Shown: piece after piece, positions 18,461 through 27,125 of the stretch
Layout: every line of letters starts with the position of its first letter
Numbering within the stretch: the first letter of the stretch is position 1
Assembly: GCA_964351995.1 (NCBI GenBank)
Contig: CAYGQE010000023.1
Location: 14,899-78,898, forward strand
Reading direction: 5' to 3'
Length of the DNA stretch: 64,000 bases
From: SZUA-35 sp964351995
GTDB lineage: Bacteria; Actinomycetota; Acidimicrobiia; Acidimicrobiales; SZUA-35
Program-made: the position numbers and the translations under genes
The notes under the pieces: model-generated
Told to the model about the DNA's origin: nothing
What the model saw: only the letters and a program-made list of their open reading frames with translations
Database searches by the model: none

Positions 18461-18900
18461 CAGTGATCGACCAAGATCGAAACGGCGAACGCGGCACGAT
18501 GACGCTGCTCGGGATCGGCCTGTCGGTGATGCTGTTGTTCGTTGGTGGTTTCAGCTTGGACTTGTGGCGGGCTCACAGCGAGCGGCGAGCACTCGCCGAG
18601 ATGGCTGATGCATCTGCTGCGGCCGGGGCGAACGGGATCGACACTGCGGTGTATCGCTCAACCGGTGACTTGGCGTTGGATCCAGCGCTGGCTGAACAGT
18701 TGGCGTGGGAGAGCATCAACGGCCAGGCCGATCGTCGTGCGCTGGTTGGGACACCCCAGGTGGGGGCCTCGCCTGACGTGATCGTGGTGCAGATCGAGGG
18801 CGAGGTCGAAATGACCCTGCTTCGAGCCTTGTCGGGTGGTGAGCCGTTCACGATTGTCGTCACTGCCGAGGCTGTCCCAGTGCGAGGCTTGAATCCGTGA
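18457..18900 (+). CDS. tadG: TadG-like / Rv3660c-type Flp pilus-associated protein
   Basis: The 147-residue protein begins ERGTMTLLGIGLSVMLLFVGGFSLDLWR, a Tad-type signal helix, followed by AHSERRALAEMADASAAAGANGID, the pattern of the TadG/TadE-like N-terminal domain. The exported part is short compared with proteobacterial TadG (over 400 residues). It closes the operon, overlapping the previous stop by 4 bp. Confidence 0.72.
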   Translation: MTVIDQDRNGERGTMTLLGIGLSVMLLFVGGFSLDLWRAHSERRALAEMADASAAAGANGIDTAVYRSTGDLALDPALAEQLAWESINGQADRRALVGTPQVGASPDVIVVQIEGEVEMTLLRALSGGEPFTIVVTAEAVPVRGLNP

Positions 18901-18916
18901 AGCGGTGGCCCCTGAG

Positions 18917-18946
18917 ACGGTCGTGCCACAAACGTGGCATGACCGT
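18917..18946. promoter_or_regulatory. Inverted repeat before the MazE-like gene, probable operator
   Basis: Two 13-base arms, ACGGTCGTGCCAC and GTGGCATGACCGT, are separated by AAAC and match at all but one position. They end 3 bp before the antitoxin ATG at 18950. Ribbon-helix-helix antitoxins autoregulate by binding such palindromes, so this is a likely operator that also covers the ribosome site. Confidence 0.6.
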
Positions 18947-18949
18947 GGG

Positions 18950-19186
18950 ATGGCGCGGTCTCGAATCAGCACGACAGTCGACAGCGATCTTCTCGAGGCG
19001 GCTCGGAGATTGCGGGCCACAACCGACTCCCAACTCATCGACGAAGCTTTGACAGCGCTCGTTCAGGCCCATCGCTCGGGCGAGATCGACGCTGCATACG
19101 AAGCCTCCTATCGCCGTCAGCCGCTTGACGGCGAAGACGAGTGGGGCGACCTTGCGTCGTTTCGCAAAGGCGCCGGCTCATCGTGA
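18950..19186 (+). CDS. Ribbon-helix-helix antitoxin (MazE/VapB-like)
   Basis: The 78-residue protein starts at ATG 18950. RISTTVDSDLLEAARRLRATTDSQLIDEALTAL is split here as RISTTVDSDLL and SQLIDEALTALV: a beta strand followed by two helices, as in RHH antitoxins. An acidic C-terminus (GEDEWGDL) follows, expected to wrap the toxin. Its stop overlaps a GTG that opens the toxin region. The palindrome just upstream supports autoregulation. Confidence 0.78.
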   Translation: MARSRISTTVDSDLLEAARRLRATTDSQLIDEALTALVQAHRSGEIDAAYEASYRRQPLDGEDEWGDLASFRKGAGSS

Positions 19187-19510
19187 CCCTCATGCCCGCT
19201 CGTGGTCACCTTTGGTGGTGGCGAGCCGATCGAGACCGGTCGTCGCCCCGTGGTGGTGCTTTCCCGAGACGCTGCGATTCCTGCGCTACGGCGGGTGCTC
19301 GTCGCCCCATGCACCACAACCGTTCGCGGGTTGGCCAGTGAGGTCACGCTCGAGTCGGGTGTCGACCCGATCGATCGTGAGTGCGTCGTGAATCTCGACG
19401 CGATCGAGTCGGTGTCGATCGGCATTCTGGTCGAACGAATGGGCTCACTCAGTGGCGTTCGGATGCACGAGGTCTGCGCCGCCCTCGAGGTCGCGACCGA
19501 CTGCCGCTGA
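19183..19510 (+). pseudogene. MazF/PemK-like toxin, apparently frameshifted near its N-terminus
   Basis: From the GTG at 19183 (or ATG 19192) the frame gives MPARGHLWW, like the RGxVWWV start of MazF. The rest of the family pattern (GEPIETGRRPVVVLSRD, then RVLVAPCTTTVRG and LESGVDPIDRECVVNLD) lies in another frame from 19220. The shift falls in TGGTGGTGG at 19213-19221. A GTG at 19202 could start a shortened product lacking the first strand. MazF toxins cleave RNA. Either the gene is dead, or the base call is wrong, or a short form is made. Confidence 0.65.
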
Positions 19511-19531
19511 GCGGAGGATTTCCCGTCTGCT

Positions 19532-20755
19532 TCAGCTTCGCGGAATATGACGCCAAGGTTGGCCTTTGAACGGGTCTGGCTCGCGTGGCAGACCAAGCAC
19601 TCGCTCGCCGACGATGTTGCGTTGGATCTCTGAAGTGCCGCCTTCGATCGAATTCGCTCGCGTGCGCAGAAACTGTTCGATCCACGATGCGGCTTGCTCG
19701 TCGCCCTCAGCCCATGCCATGGCATCAGCGCCGAGGAAACCCATGGCCGATTCTTGCAGCGCCTGGTTCGAACGGGCCTTGGCGATCTTGCTGATCGAAC
19801 CCTCCGGTCCGGGGGCGTGCCCGGCGGCTGCTCGAGCCTTCGCTCGCTGCGACGTCAGGGCAAGCGTTCGTCCCGCTGCGTAGTCGGCGGCGAGCCGCTG
19901 CCGGCCGAGGGCGTCGAGGCCCTTCGATGCAGCCATCGACGCCACCTCGTCGAACGGCTTGCCACCGAGGATCTCGTCTGACGACTTGCGCTTCTTCTTG
20001 ACTCCAGAAAGGGCATGGCGCTCGGCGCCGAGCGTCGTCATTGCCGCGGCCCAGCCCTCGCCGACCGGACTGATGCGGTGGAGGTCTGGGATGCGAACGT
20101 CGGTGAGGAAGATCTCGTTGAACTCGAGTTGGCCTGCCATGTTGATCAGCGGCCTCACCTCGACCCCTGGGGCCCGCATGTCCAGAGCGAAGTACGTGAT
20201 GCCTTTGTGCTTGGGTTGATCGGGGTCGGTGCGGGCGATCAGCATCGCCATTTCCGACTCGTGTCCGAACGTCGTCCAGACCTTCTGGCCGTTGACGATC
20301 CACTCGTCGCCGTCTCGCATTGCCGTGGTGGCGAGCGACGCCATGTCGGATCCGGCACCGGGCTCGGAGAACAACTGGCACCAACGTTCCTCGCCGGACA
20401 CGAGCGGAGGGAGGAGCCGAGCCTTGGTCTCGTCAGATGACCATTGGTTGATGGTTGGTGCCGCAAGCGGAAGCCCCGAGCCTCGGGGAACGTGCGGCAC
20501 TTCCAGCGTGCTCAGCAACGTGAGCGCCGCTCGGGCGTCCTCCCTGCTGAGCCCCCGACCTCCCTGTCCTGACGCGAAGTGAGGCGCGACCCACCCCGCA
20601 GCCCCCAGCACCCCGACAATCGTGGGATTGTCGACGGTCGCTTTGTAAGCGGCAAGGGCGTCCTCGTCTCCTCCGGCTACGGCTTCGATCCAGCCGGTTG
20701 GCAGCAGTTCGGTCAACAGGGCGTCGAGTTCGCCTCGACCAGGGAAGTCGGTCAT
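19532..20755 (-). CDS. Acyl-CoA dehydrogenase
   Basis: The 407-residue flavoprotein has the family signatures CQLFSEPGAGSDMASLAT (about 136-153), NGQKVWTTFG (about 170) and the C-terminal EGGTSEIQRNIVGERVLGLP. The N-terminal helical part is short and starts MTDFPGRGELDALL. It oxidises an unidentified acyl-CoA. It is coupled by an ATGA overlap to the upstream metallo-hydrolase gene, which suggests a joint catabolic step. Confidence 0.88.
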   Translation of the reverse strand: MTDFPGRGELDALLTELLPTGWIEAVAGGDEDALAAYKATVDNPTIVGVLGAAGWVAPHFASGQGGRGLSREDARAALTLLSTLEVPHVPRGSGLPLAAPTINQWSSDETKARLLPPLVSGEERWCQLFSEPGAGSDMASLATTAMRDGDEWIVNGQKVWTTFGHESEMAMLIARTDPDQPKHKGITYFALDMRAPGVEVRPLINMAGQLEFNEIFLTDVRIPDLHRISPVGEGWAAAMTTLGAERHALSGVKKKRKSSDEILGGKPFDEVASMAASKGLDALGRQRLAADYAAGRTLALTSQRAKARAAAGHAPGPEGSISKIAKARSNQALQESAMGFLGADAMAWAEGDEQAASWIEQFLRTRANSIEGGTSEIQRNIVGERVLGLPREPDPFKGQPWRHIPRS

Positions 20756-21588
20756 CTGAAGACCACGCCGCCGTCAGCGTTGCGTTCGAGGTGGCCACTG
20801 GTGGGCGAGGCGAAGTGGGTGCCGAGGATGAGCGAGTCACCGAAGCGGTCGATGAAGTCGCGGCGGGTGGCGGTTGATTTTTCGCTGTCCCAATCGAACC
20901 TGGTTGCGGCGAGCTCAGGGAAGGCGAACTGGATCGGATGGTGTGTGGCGTCACCGGTGATGACCGCATGCTCGTCCCGGCTCGCTATGACGACTGAGAC
21001 GTGGCCGGGGGTGTGGCCGGGCGTCGACACGGTTCGCACCTCAGGTGTGATGACGTGATCAGGTTCGATCAGGTCCACGAGACCGGCGTCGAGCAGTGGT
21101 CGGATCGACTCGGCGAGGTCGTCCATCTCGCCCTCGGCTTCCACGTGCTCCAACTCGGCTTTGGCAAACACGTACCGGGCATTGGGGAAGGTCGGCACTC
21201 GTTGGCCGTCGCTGATTCGCGTGTTCCAACCGATGTGGTCGAAGTGGAGGTGGGTGCAGAGCACGACATCAACAGCTTCGAGCCCGCCGTCGATGGCCTC
21301 GGCAAGCCGATCGGGAAAGCTCTCATCGCCAGGCAGCCGACGGGGCGGATCGGCGCCGACGCAGGTATCGACAACGACGGTGAGGCCCCCAGACCGGATG
21401 ACGAACGCGTGGACCGACAGGAGAAGGTCGTTGTCGGCGCCGAGGTACGGATCGATCCACGGCCTTGAGGAAGTGATGTGGGCATCGGTGACGTCGGGAA
21501 TGATCTGATACCAGGGAACCGGAACCACGGTCTCTTCGACCTTGGTGACCACGACGTCGCCGATTGTCCACTGCAACGTCTCAGTCAT
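20752..21588 (-). CDS. Metallo-beta-lactamase-fold hydrolase
   Basis: The 278-residue protein carries the metal motif CTHLHFDHIGWN (HxHxDH, about residues 111-122). Later metal ligands are in STPGHTPGHVSVVI and VITGDATHHP. Its family (quorum-quenching lactonase / glyoxalase-II-like) hydrolyses lactones, thioesters or similar. The substrate is not evident. It is translationally coupled to the acyl-CoA dehydrogenase. Confidence 0.85.
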   Translation of the reverse strand: MTETLQWTIGDVVVTKVEETVVPVPWYQIIPDVTDAHITSSRPWIDPYLGADNDLLLSVHAFVIRSGGLTVVVDTCVGADPPRRLPGDESFPDRLAEAIDGGLEAVDVVLCTHLHFDHIGWNTRISDGQRVPTFPNARYVFAKAELEHVEAEGEMDDLAESIRPLLDAGLVDLIEPDHVITPEVRTVSTPGHTPGHVSVVIASRDEHAVITGDATHHPIQFAFPELAATRFDWDSEKSTATRRDFIDRFGDSLILGTHFASPTSGHLERNADGGVVFR

Positions 21589-21680
21589 TCGGCGATCTTG
21601 GCAGACGACGCAGACACGAGCCAGCGGCGGGCTGCCGACCAGAAGTCGATCGCTGGTGATCGCCCGGGCAGACTTGCGCC

Positions 21681-22894
21681 GTGCCCGCCAGCCCCCAACG
21701 CCCGCTGACCCGACGCTCGATCATCCAGGCCGGAGCCGCCGCCGGTCTTGCCGCGCTCCTCGCCATTTGTTCTGATCTGTTCGAGGACAGCGATGAGAGC
21801 AGCGGCGAGCCCGGCAGACCTGCTCCTGATGGTTTGGAGACAGCGATCGTTGTTGTTGCCGGAGCTGCTGGCATGTCGGCGGCTGCGCTGTTGGCCAGAG
21901 CGGGCGTCGACGTTCTTGTGCTCAAGGCAGGCCCCACTCATGGTGGCCGAATGCGTCACGATCTCACCTTCGCTGACTTCCCGATTCCGCTCGGCGCCGA
22001 ATGGCTTCATGAAGACCCAGGCGAGCTGGCAACCATCGCCGACGATCCTGATGTTGATGTCGCCTTGGCTGCCTATCAACCGACCGACGAGGTCGCATTC
22101 TTCGACGGTGAGCTGTCGATCGAAGCCATGGGCGACGACGTGGACGGCGACCTGAAGTTCATCGGATCGAGCTGGCTGGACTTCTTCGAGACCCACGTTC
22201 TGCCCGACATCGAGGGTTCGATCGAATTTGGGGTGGAGGTCGTGCGGCCGACGACACCGGTGACGACGTCGTGCTCACCGATGCCGCTGGAATCGAGTAC
22301 GCAGCGGACCGGGCGATCGTGACGGTCCCGCTGAAGCTGTTGCAGGAAGGGCGCAGCGATTTTGTTCCACCGATGCCCGAAGCACACCGGGAAGCGATCG
22401 AAGCCGCCGAGATCTGGGGTGGCATGAAAGTGTTCATCGAGTTCGCCAAACGCTTCTACCCGACGTTCGGTGCTTTCCCCGACAGCTATTCACCCGCCGG
22501 GCAGCGGCTCTACTACGACGCTGCGTACGGCCAGGACTCCGATGTGAATGTGCTCGGACTCTTCAGCGTGGGCCAGCAGGCCGAGCGTTACCAGGCGCTC
22601 GATACTGGTGATGAATTACGTGACGTCATCCTCGCTGAACTGGACGAGATCTTCGGCGGTGCTGCGTCAAAGAACTACGTGGAGCATCTGGCTCAGAACT
22701 GGAATGACGAGCCGTTCGCTCGAGCTGCGTATCTTGCCGACGAAGCCGAGAGCTGGATCCCTCGACAGCTGCATGAACGCTTCAGTGATCGGGTGTTCCT
22801 GGCTGGCGACGCCTACACCGGGCATGACGACTGGAGCGCCGTCGACGACGCCGCCCGGTCAGCTCGCGACGCAGTGCGAGAGATCTTGGGCTGA
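21681..22894 (+). pseudogene. Flavin amine oxidase-like gene, frameshifted and decaying
   Basis: Two frames together encode one amine-oxidase-like protein. 21681 to about 22240 gives a Tat-type leader (TRRSIIQAGAAAGLAALLA) and the FAD domain. From about 22238 a second frame continues ADDTGDDVVLTDAAGIEY through VFLAGDAYTGHDDWSAVDDA to a stop at 22894. The break is one base, near GTGCGGCC. The FAD motif is also damaged: VVVAGAAG lacks the expected extra Gly, and the ribose-binding Glu is Lys (VLKAGPTHGGR). This argues against a simple sequencing error. Confidence 0.75.
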
Positions 22895-22957
22895 CCGGGC
22901 CTCGCAGCGGCCGGCATCGTTTGACGGCATCGTCGTCGGCTCATCTAGATTCCCCCG

Positions 22958-23392
22958 ATGGCACTCGACGCACTTCCCGCAGAATTCATTGGCACGCTCT
23001 CGGCCCGCACCAACGACACTGAGCGGCCCATGGTTCCGGCTGGTCCCTTTGGCACCAAGGTCGTTGCGACAGTCACTGGCGGCACCTTCGTTGGGCCGAA
23101 AATCAATGCCGCAACGATCGATGGCGTCGCCGGTGGCGACTGGCTGACCATCTTGGAAGCCGGCAGCTTCGCCCTCGACGTTCGCTTCTCGCTGCGCACC
23201 GACGACGGGGCCGACATCTACGTCACCTACACCGGCTTCGGCACGCGCAATGAAGATGGCGGAGCGAGCATCCGCACCGCTCCTCGTTTCGAGACCGGCG
23301 ACGAGCGCTACGCATGGCTCAACAATCTCTTCACCGTTGCCGTTGGCAAGACCACCCCCGACGGCGTCGAGTACGACATCTACGCGGTCTGA
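22958..23392 (+). CDS. DUF3237 (UPF0311) protein
   Basis: The 144-residue protein has the DUF3237 pattern: GTKVVATVTGGTFVGPKINA, GGDWLTILEAGSFALDVR, YVTYTGFG and RFETGDERYAWLNNLFTVAVG. It is a beta-barrel family of unknown biochemical function, sometimes linked to aromatic or ether degradation. It ends 4 bp before the convergent SCO1664-like gene. Confidence 0.88.
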   Translation: MALDALPAEFIGTLSARTNDTERPMVPAGPFGTKVVATVTGGTFVGPKINAATIDGVAGGDWLTILEAGSFALDVRFSLRTDDGADIYVTYTGFGTRNEDGGASIRTAPRFETGDERYAWLNNLFTVAVGKTTPDGVEYDIYAV

Positions 23393-23396
23393 GTCC

Positions 23397-24143
23397 TCAC
23401 ACCAGAGGCCAGGGGTAGCGCTGGCCACCGGTGTCGTCTTCGGGGAAGCGGCCCTCGTCGAGCATTGCTCGAGCCCGGCTGACCATGGCGTCGACTTCAA
23501 AGCTGTCGAGCAACCGAGCGAGCGAATCTCTTGGGCCCGTCTCGACGAAGGTGGCAACCGCTTCCATGGAAGCTGTCGGGATCGCTTCGTCGACGAAGTC
23601 CCACATCACCGTGCGCAATTTGAACTGGGCATGGAACGCCAGTCCGTGGTCGATGCCGTAGACACGTCCGTCGCCGCCAAGCAAACAGTGGCCCGCCTTG
23701 CGGTCCGTGTTGTTGCCGATCAGGTCGAGAACGCAGAGTTGGCGCAGGTCGTCGCCGCCAATATCGTTCTCCATCATCGTGAAGTAGTGCTCGGAGAAGT
23801 GAGCCTTCACGAACGCTTGAAGCGAGCCTGGGCCGAGCTCCGCGTCGACCAGCAACGTCGGTGGAATCACATCGAATCCGAGCTGATCAGACAACTCGAA
23901 CATGGCGACTTCGCGCTTGTAGAGCCCGTCGGGAAAATCCCACAGCGGACGCTCGCCCTGTCCCGGTTTGTAGATCGCTCGATGGCTCTGATCGCCCTTG
24001 GTCATGTTGACCAGAAGCGTGGCGTTGGAGCTGTAGGGCATGCGGCCCTCGATCTCCATGTCACCGATCGCCAGCACTTCGGTCAGCTCGTCGATCGGGA
24101 GATCGAATGCTTCTCCGTCGTCTGGTGCGTCGATCGTGGCCAT
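23397..24143 (-). CDS. SCO1664-family protein (PI3/4-kinase-like fold)
   Basis: From ATG 24143 (MATIDAPDD) the product has 248 residues. MEIEGRMPYSSNATLLV, YKPGQGERPLWDFPDGLYKREVA, LDLIGNNTDRKAGHCLL and GIDHGLAFH match this actinobacterial family with a PI3/PI4-kinase-like core, where D..N and D residues form the catalytic site. Function is not established. It follows the DUF3090 gene by 2 bp and belongs to a conserved three-gene set with the next two genes. Confidence 0.85.
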   Translation of the reverse strand: MATIDAPDDGEAFDLPIDELTEVLAIGDMEIEGRMPYSSNATLLVNMTKGDQSHRAIYKPGQGERPLWDFPDGLYKREVAMFELSDQLGFDVIPPTLLVDAELGPGSLQAFVKAHFSEHYFTMMENDIGGDDLRQLCVLDLIGNNTDRKAGHCLLGGDGRVYGIDHGLAFHAQFKLRTVMWDFVDEAIPTASMEAVATFVETGPRDSLARLLDSFEVDAMVSRARAMLDEGRFPEDDTGGQRYPWPLV

Positions 24144-24145
24144 CG

Positions 24146-24670
24146 CTAGTTCAGGCGTGGGCAGGCATGGCCACCCGGACTCTCTGGCTGGCCGCAGAGA
24201 CGGCATGGCGGCCGGCCGGCAGACATCAGCGTCTCTGACGCAGCGATGAAGGCGGCAGCTTGAGCGACCGAGAGGTGGATGCGGAGCTTTGCTGTGTCTG
24301 GCTCGCCGAACAACTCGTCGATCGGGTTGCCTTCTTCGTCGAAGTCCTCGTCGCCTGAGATCTCTTCGACAACGAGCACGACTTCGTTGTCCGATTCGTC
24401 GACGCCGACGGCGATTTGGCCAACAACCCACTCGGGGAGCGCTGGCTCGATGAGGGGCACGGGAACCGTGGACTGGGGCTCGGGATCGGGGAGATCAGAG
24501 ATGACGGTCTGGAGGAACGTGGCGAGTGCGGACACCTGCTGCTTTTCGAGCTTGACCGACACGTAGCTGTTGGCGTCGCCAGCTTGGAGGTAGAAGACCC
24601 GAGCACCGGGCTCGCCAATGGCCCCGGCGGTGAAGTGTGTGACTTCTCGGAATTCGAAGGACTCGCTCAT
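24146..24670 (-). CDS. DUF3090 family protein
   Basis: The 174-residue protein starts MSESFEF at 24670. It has FREVTHFTAGAIGEPGARVFYLQA, SVKLEKQQVSALATFL and a C-terminal zinc-ribbon-like CRLCGQPESPGGHACPRLN, all typical of DUF3090. It is found almost only in actinobacteria beside the SCO1664-like and phosphatase genes. Its role is unknown. The spacing to both neighbours is small, so one operon is likely. Confidence 0.88.
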   Translation of the reverse strand: MSESFEFREVTHFTAGAIGEPGARVFYLQAGDANSYVSVKLEKQQVSALATFLQTVISDLPDPEPQSTVPVPLIEPALPEWVVGQIAVGVDESDNEVVLVVEEISGDEDFDEEGNPIDELFGEPDTAKLRIHLSVAQAAAFIAASETLMSAGRPPCRLCGQPESPGGHACPRLN

Positions 24671-24686
24671 GGCAGATGCAGGGGGT

Positions 24687-25448
24687 TCAGCTTGGGACGA
24701 GGGTGGACAGATCGTCACCCATCGAGTTGACACCGAGGACCACAGGGCCGCCGGTCGTGTAGAGAATGGCAGTGATCGAGCAAGGACCTACGACGATGCG
24801 TTGGAACAGGTCGAGATGAGTTCCCATGGCGTGGGCAACAGCGGCCTTGATCGTGTCGGCGTGCGAGGTGGCGACGATGGTCTCGCCCGGATGCTCGGCG
24901 ACGAGTTCATGGATGGCGCCGACCATGCGGGTTTGCATCTCGGCGAAGGATTCTCCGCCCGGGAAGCGGAAGCCGCTGGGGTAGCGCTGGACTTGTGACC
25001 ACTCGGGCAGCTTGTTCAGATCGACGAGGTTGCGACCGGTCCACTGTCCGAAGTCGGCCTCGATGAGACCCTTCTTCGTTCGAACACGATTGCCGGTGGC
25101 TTTGGCGATCGGGGCCGCAGTTTCCTTGGTGCGCTCCATCGGGGAGGCGTAGACGGCGGCGATCTTGCCCTCACCGAGAGCGGCAATGCGCTCTGCTGCC
25201 TTGTTGGCCTGGGCAACGCCTTCCTCACCGAGGTGCAGGCCGGGAGCCCGTCCTGGGAGGACTTTGCCTGTCGTCGGCGTTCGGCCGTGACGGACCAGGA
25301 GGACGAGCGTGGGCTTGGGTCCCTCGGTCTTCTTTGAGGAACGCCGGGTCGGCGCCTTCTTCGCCGCCGCCTTCTTGACGGGGGCTTTCTTGGCTGGTGT
25401 CTTCGCCGCCGTCTTTTTCAGTGCTGTCTTCTTCGGTGCAGGTGCCAT
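24687..25448 (-). CDS. MSMEG_4193-family histidine phosphatase with histone-like N-terminal tail
   Basis: The catalytic domain starts at LVLLVRHGRTPTTGK (about 49-63, catalytic His in RHG) and includes YASPMERTKETA, GLIEADFGQWTG, FPGGESFAEMQTRM and ATSHADTIKAAVAH. It is a phosphoglycerate-mutase-like phosphatase. The first 42 residues are Lys/Ala/Pro repeats (PAKKAPVKKAAAKKAPTR), as in histone H1 or mycobacterial HupB tails. That is unusual for this enzyme and suggests nucleic-acid binding. No alternative start removes the tail cleanly. Confidence 0.85.
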   Translation of the reverse strand: MAPAPKKTALKKTAAKTPAKKAPVKKAAAKKAPTRRSSKKTEGPKPTLVLLVRHGRTPTTGKVLPGRAPGLHLGEEGVAQANKAAERIAALGEGKIAAVYASPMERTKETAAPIAKATGNRVRTKKGLIEADFGQWTGRNLVDLNKLPEWSQVQRYPSGFRFPGGESFAEMQTRMVGAIHELVAEHPGETIVATSHADTIKAAVAHAMGTHLDLFQRIVVGPCSITAILYTTGGPVVLGVNSMGDDLSTLVPS

Positions 25449-25477
25449 CGAGGCGCCACCGTATCTACGGTGCGGCC

Positions 25478-26170
25478 ATGACAGCCCATCAGAAGCTTGC
25501 GCTCATCGCTGCAGAAGTGGCCGAGTGTCGAGCCTGTCCTCGGTTGGTCGAGTGGCGCGAGCAAGTCGCGGTTGAAAAGCGTGCGGCGTACCGAGACGAT
25601 GACTACTGGGGCCGGGGCGTCCCGGCGTTCGGGGCTTCTGATGCGAAGGTGGCCGTGATCGGCCTGGCCCCGGCGGCGCACGGCGCGAACCGAACCGGGC
25701 GAATGTTCACCGGGGATCGATCCGGGGACTGGTTGTATCGGGCGATGTTCCGGGCCGGTTTCGCCAATCAGCCGGAGTCGACCGACGTCAACGACGGCCT
25801 CGAGTTGAGTGGGGCGATTGTCACCTCTCCGGTCAAGTGCGCTCCGCCGGCGAACAAGCCAACCACGACCGAACGAGACAACTGCCGACCCTTCCTCGAC
25901 CGAGAGATCGCGGCTTTGGAGCCGTTGGTCTTCATCGCTCTCGGCGGCTTCGCCTACCAGGCCTTGACCTCGTACTTCGGCATCAAGCCTCGGCCGAAGT
26001 TCGGACATGGGGTCGAAGTCTCGATACCGATCAGCGGTGGTGGGCCGCAGCGCACGATCCTCTGCTCCTACCACGTGAGTCAGCAGAACACCTTCACCAA
26101 GCGACTCACCGAAGACATGCTCGATGCAGTCTTCAGTCGAGCTCGAGAGCTCTCAGCAGCAGCGACCTGA
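25478..26170 (+). CDS. Family 5 uracil-DNA glycosylase (UdgB-like)
   Basis: Starting at ATG 25478 the product has 230 residues. RACPRLVEWREQVA and a later CAPPANKPTTTERDNC provide the Fe-S cluster cysteines of family 4/5 enzymes. GLAPAAHGANRTGRMFTGDRSG is the family 5 active-site motif (no Asp/Asn water activator). SYHVSQQNTFTKRL is the C-terminal motif. It removes uracil and related bases from DNA. The start region is divergent from the phosphatase gene with about 29 bp between them. Confidence 0.88.
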   Translation: MTAHQKLALIAAEVAECRACPRLVEWREQVAVEKRAAYRDDDYWGRGVPAFGASDAKVAVIGLAPAAHGANRTGRMFTGDRSGDWLYRAMFRAGFANQPESTDVNDGLELSGAIVTSPVKCAPPANKPTTTERDNCRPFLDREIAALEPLVFIALGGFAYQALTSYFGIKPRPKFGHGVEVSIPISGGGPQRTILCSYHVSQQNTFTKRLTEDMLDAVFSRARELSAAAT

Positions 26171-26279
26171 GTGGTCAGTTTCTCCGGGACCTGAAGAGAA
26201 CCTGAGCGCAACGATTCGAACAGCCCATTTGGTCCCCGGTCGCTTCAGGTGAGGACCCCGATCTGCCGTAGAACTGGTC

Positions 26280-26543
26280 ATGTTCAGCACGGCAGGAAGC
26301 CCAGAAGATGCAAAGCCCGCAGTCGTGGATGGCCAGGTGGTCATGTTGCCGACACTCTCGGGTTTGATGTCAGGAAAGCCTGCGATGCCGGGGAAGGAGA
26401 CTCGCCACCTCTGGAATGCCCTCGCCGCTGCGGTGTTGGCCGAGGATGCCTTCTCGGAGTTCGACGTCGATCCTGACGGTGACGGCCCGCTGGCCGAAGT
26501 CATCGACATGGCGGCGTACCGCCGTTCGCACACGCTGGCATAA
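26280..26543 (+). CDS. Small protein of unknown function
   Basis: This 87-residue open frame has balanced protein-like composition (KPAMPGKETRHLWNALAAAVLAEDAF, here given in part as ETRHLWNALAAAVLAEDAF, and an acidic stretch DVDPDGDGPLAEV). It has no recognised domain, signal or membrane segment. It stands alone between the glycosylase and a lipoprotein gene. It could be a lineage-specific protein, and the support is coding appearance only. Confidence 0.4.
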   Translation: MFSTAGSPEDAKPAVVDGQVVMLPTLSGLMSGKPAMPGKETRHLWNALAAAVLAEDAFSEFDVDPDGDGPLAEVIDMAAYRRSHTLA

Positions 26544-26722
26544 GGGGAATTGCGGATAGGCGCTGCGCGCCGCGACTATTCTTTGGATTCAGCGGGCTGA
26601 CGCACTGCGTGCTCTTCCTATCAGCTGAAGTCATAAGTCCCAGCAATCGCGACTGCAGCGGTCACCATCCAGAACAGTCAGCGACTACCTTCACCTCGGT
26701 GAGGCTCCGCACCCTTGGCCCA

Positions 26723-27058
26723 ATGGCCTCCGGAATTTCGACCTTCGTGCGCACGCCGTGGCGTTTGCTTGCGCTAGGCATCCTTGCGGCCGGTCTCGCC
26801 GCATGCGGGACCGAGACGCCGACCGAGTACAGCGCAGAGAACCAAGAGGCATTCATGGCTGCCTGTGTCGACGGTTCGGTCGATGGCGTCTACCAGCAAC
26901 GCGTCTGCCGCTGTGTTTACGACGAGGCCCAGGAAACGATTCCGTTCGAGCGCTTTCTCGAAATCAATGACGCGTTGGTTGATGTCGAGACCGCTGTGCT
27001 GCCCGATGACCTTCTTGATGTGATCGCTCGGTGTGTGATCGAAGAGGGCGACCTCTGA
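26723..27058 (+). CDS. Small putative lipoprotein
   Basis: From ATG 26723 (MASGISTFV) the product has 111 residues. The signal peptide ends in ILAAGLAACG, a good lipobox. The mature part has four Cys (FMAACVDG, RVCRCVYDEA, IARCVIEEG), suggesting two disulfides or a small metal site. An upstream frame from 26609 is probably not translated. Two hairpins follow the stop. Function is unknown. Confidence 0.65.
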   Translation: MASGISTFVRTPWRLLALGILAAGLAACGTETPTEYSAENQEAFMAACVDGSVDGVYQQRVCRCVYDEAQETIPFERFLEINDALVDVETAVLPDDLLDVIARCVIEEGDL

Positions 27059-27068
27059 CGCCTGGATG

Positions 27069-27100
27069 TTTGGCGAAGCCAAACTCCGGTTTCGCCGGAG
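27069..27100 (+). terminator. Tandem hairpins after the lipoprotein gene
   Basis: Two perfect small hairpins abut: TTTGGC-GAA-GCCAAA (27069-27083) and CTCCGG-TTTCG-CCGGAG (27084-27100). They lie between the lipoprotein stop and the FrhB start. There is no T-run, so this could be a weak terminator or a repeat element. Confidence 0.45.
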
Positions 27101-27125
27101 GCGAATACGCCACTAGCTTCGGGCC

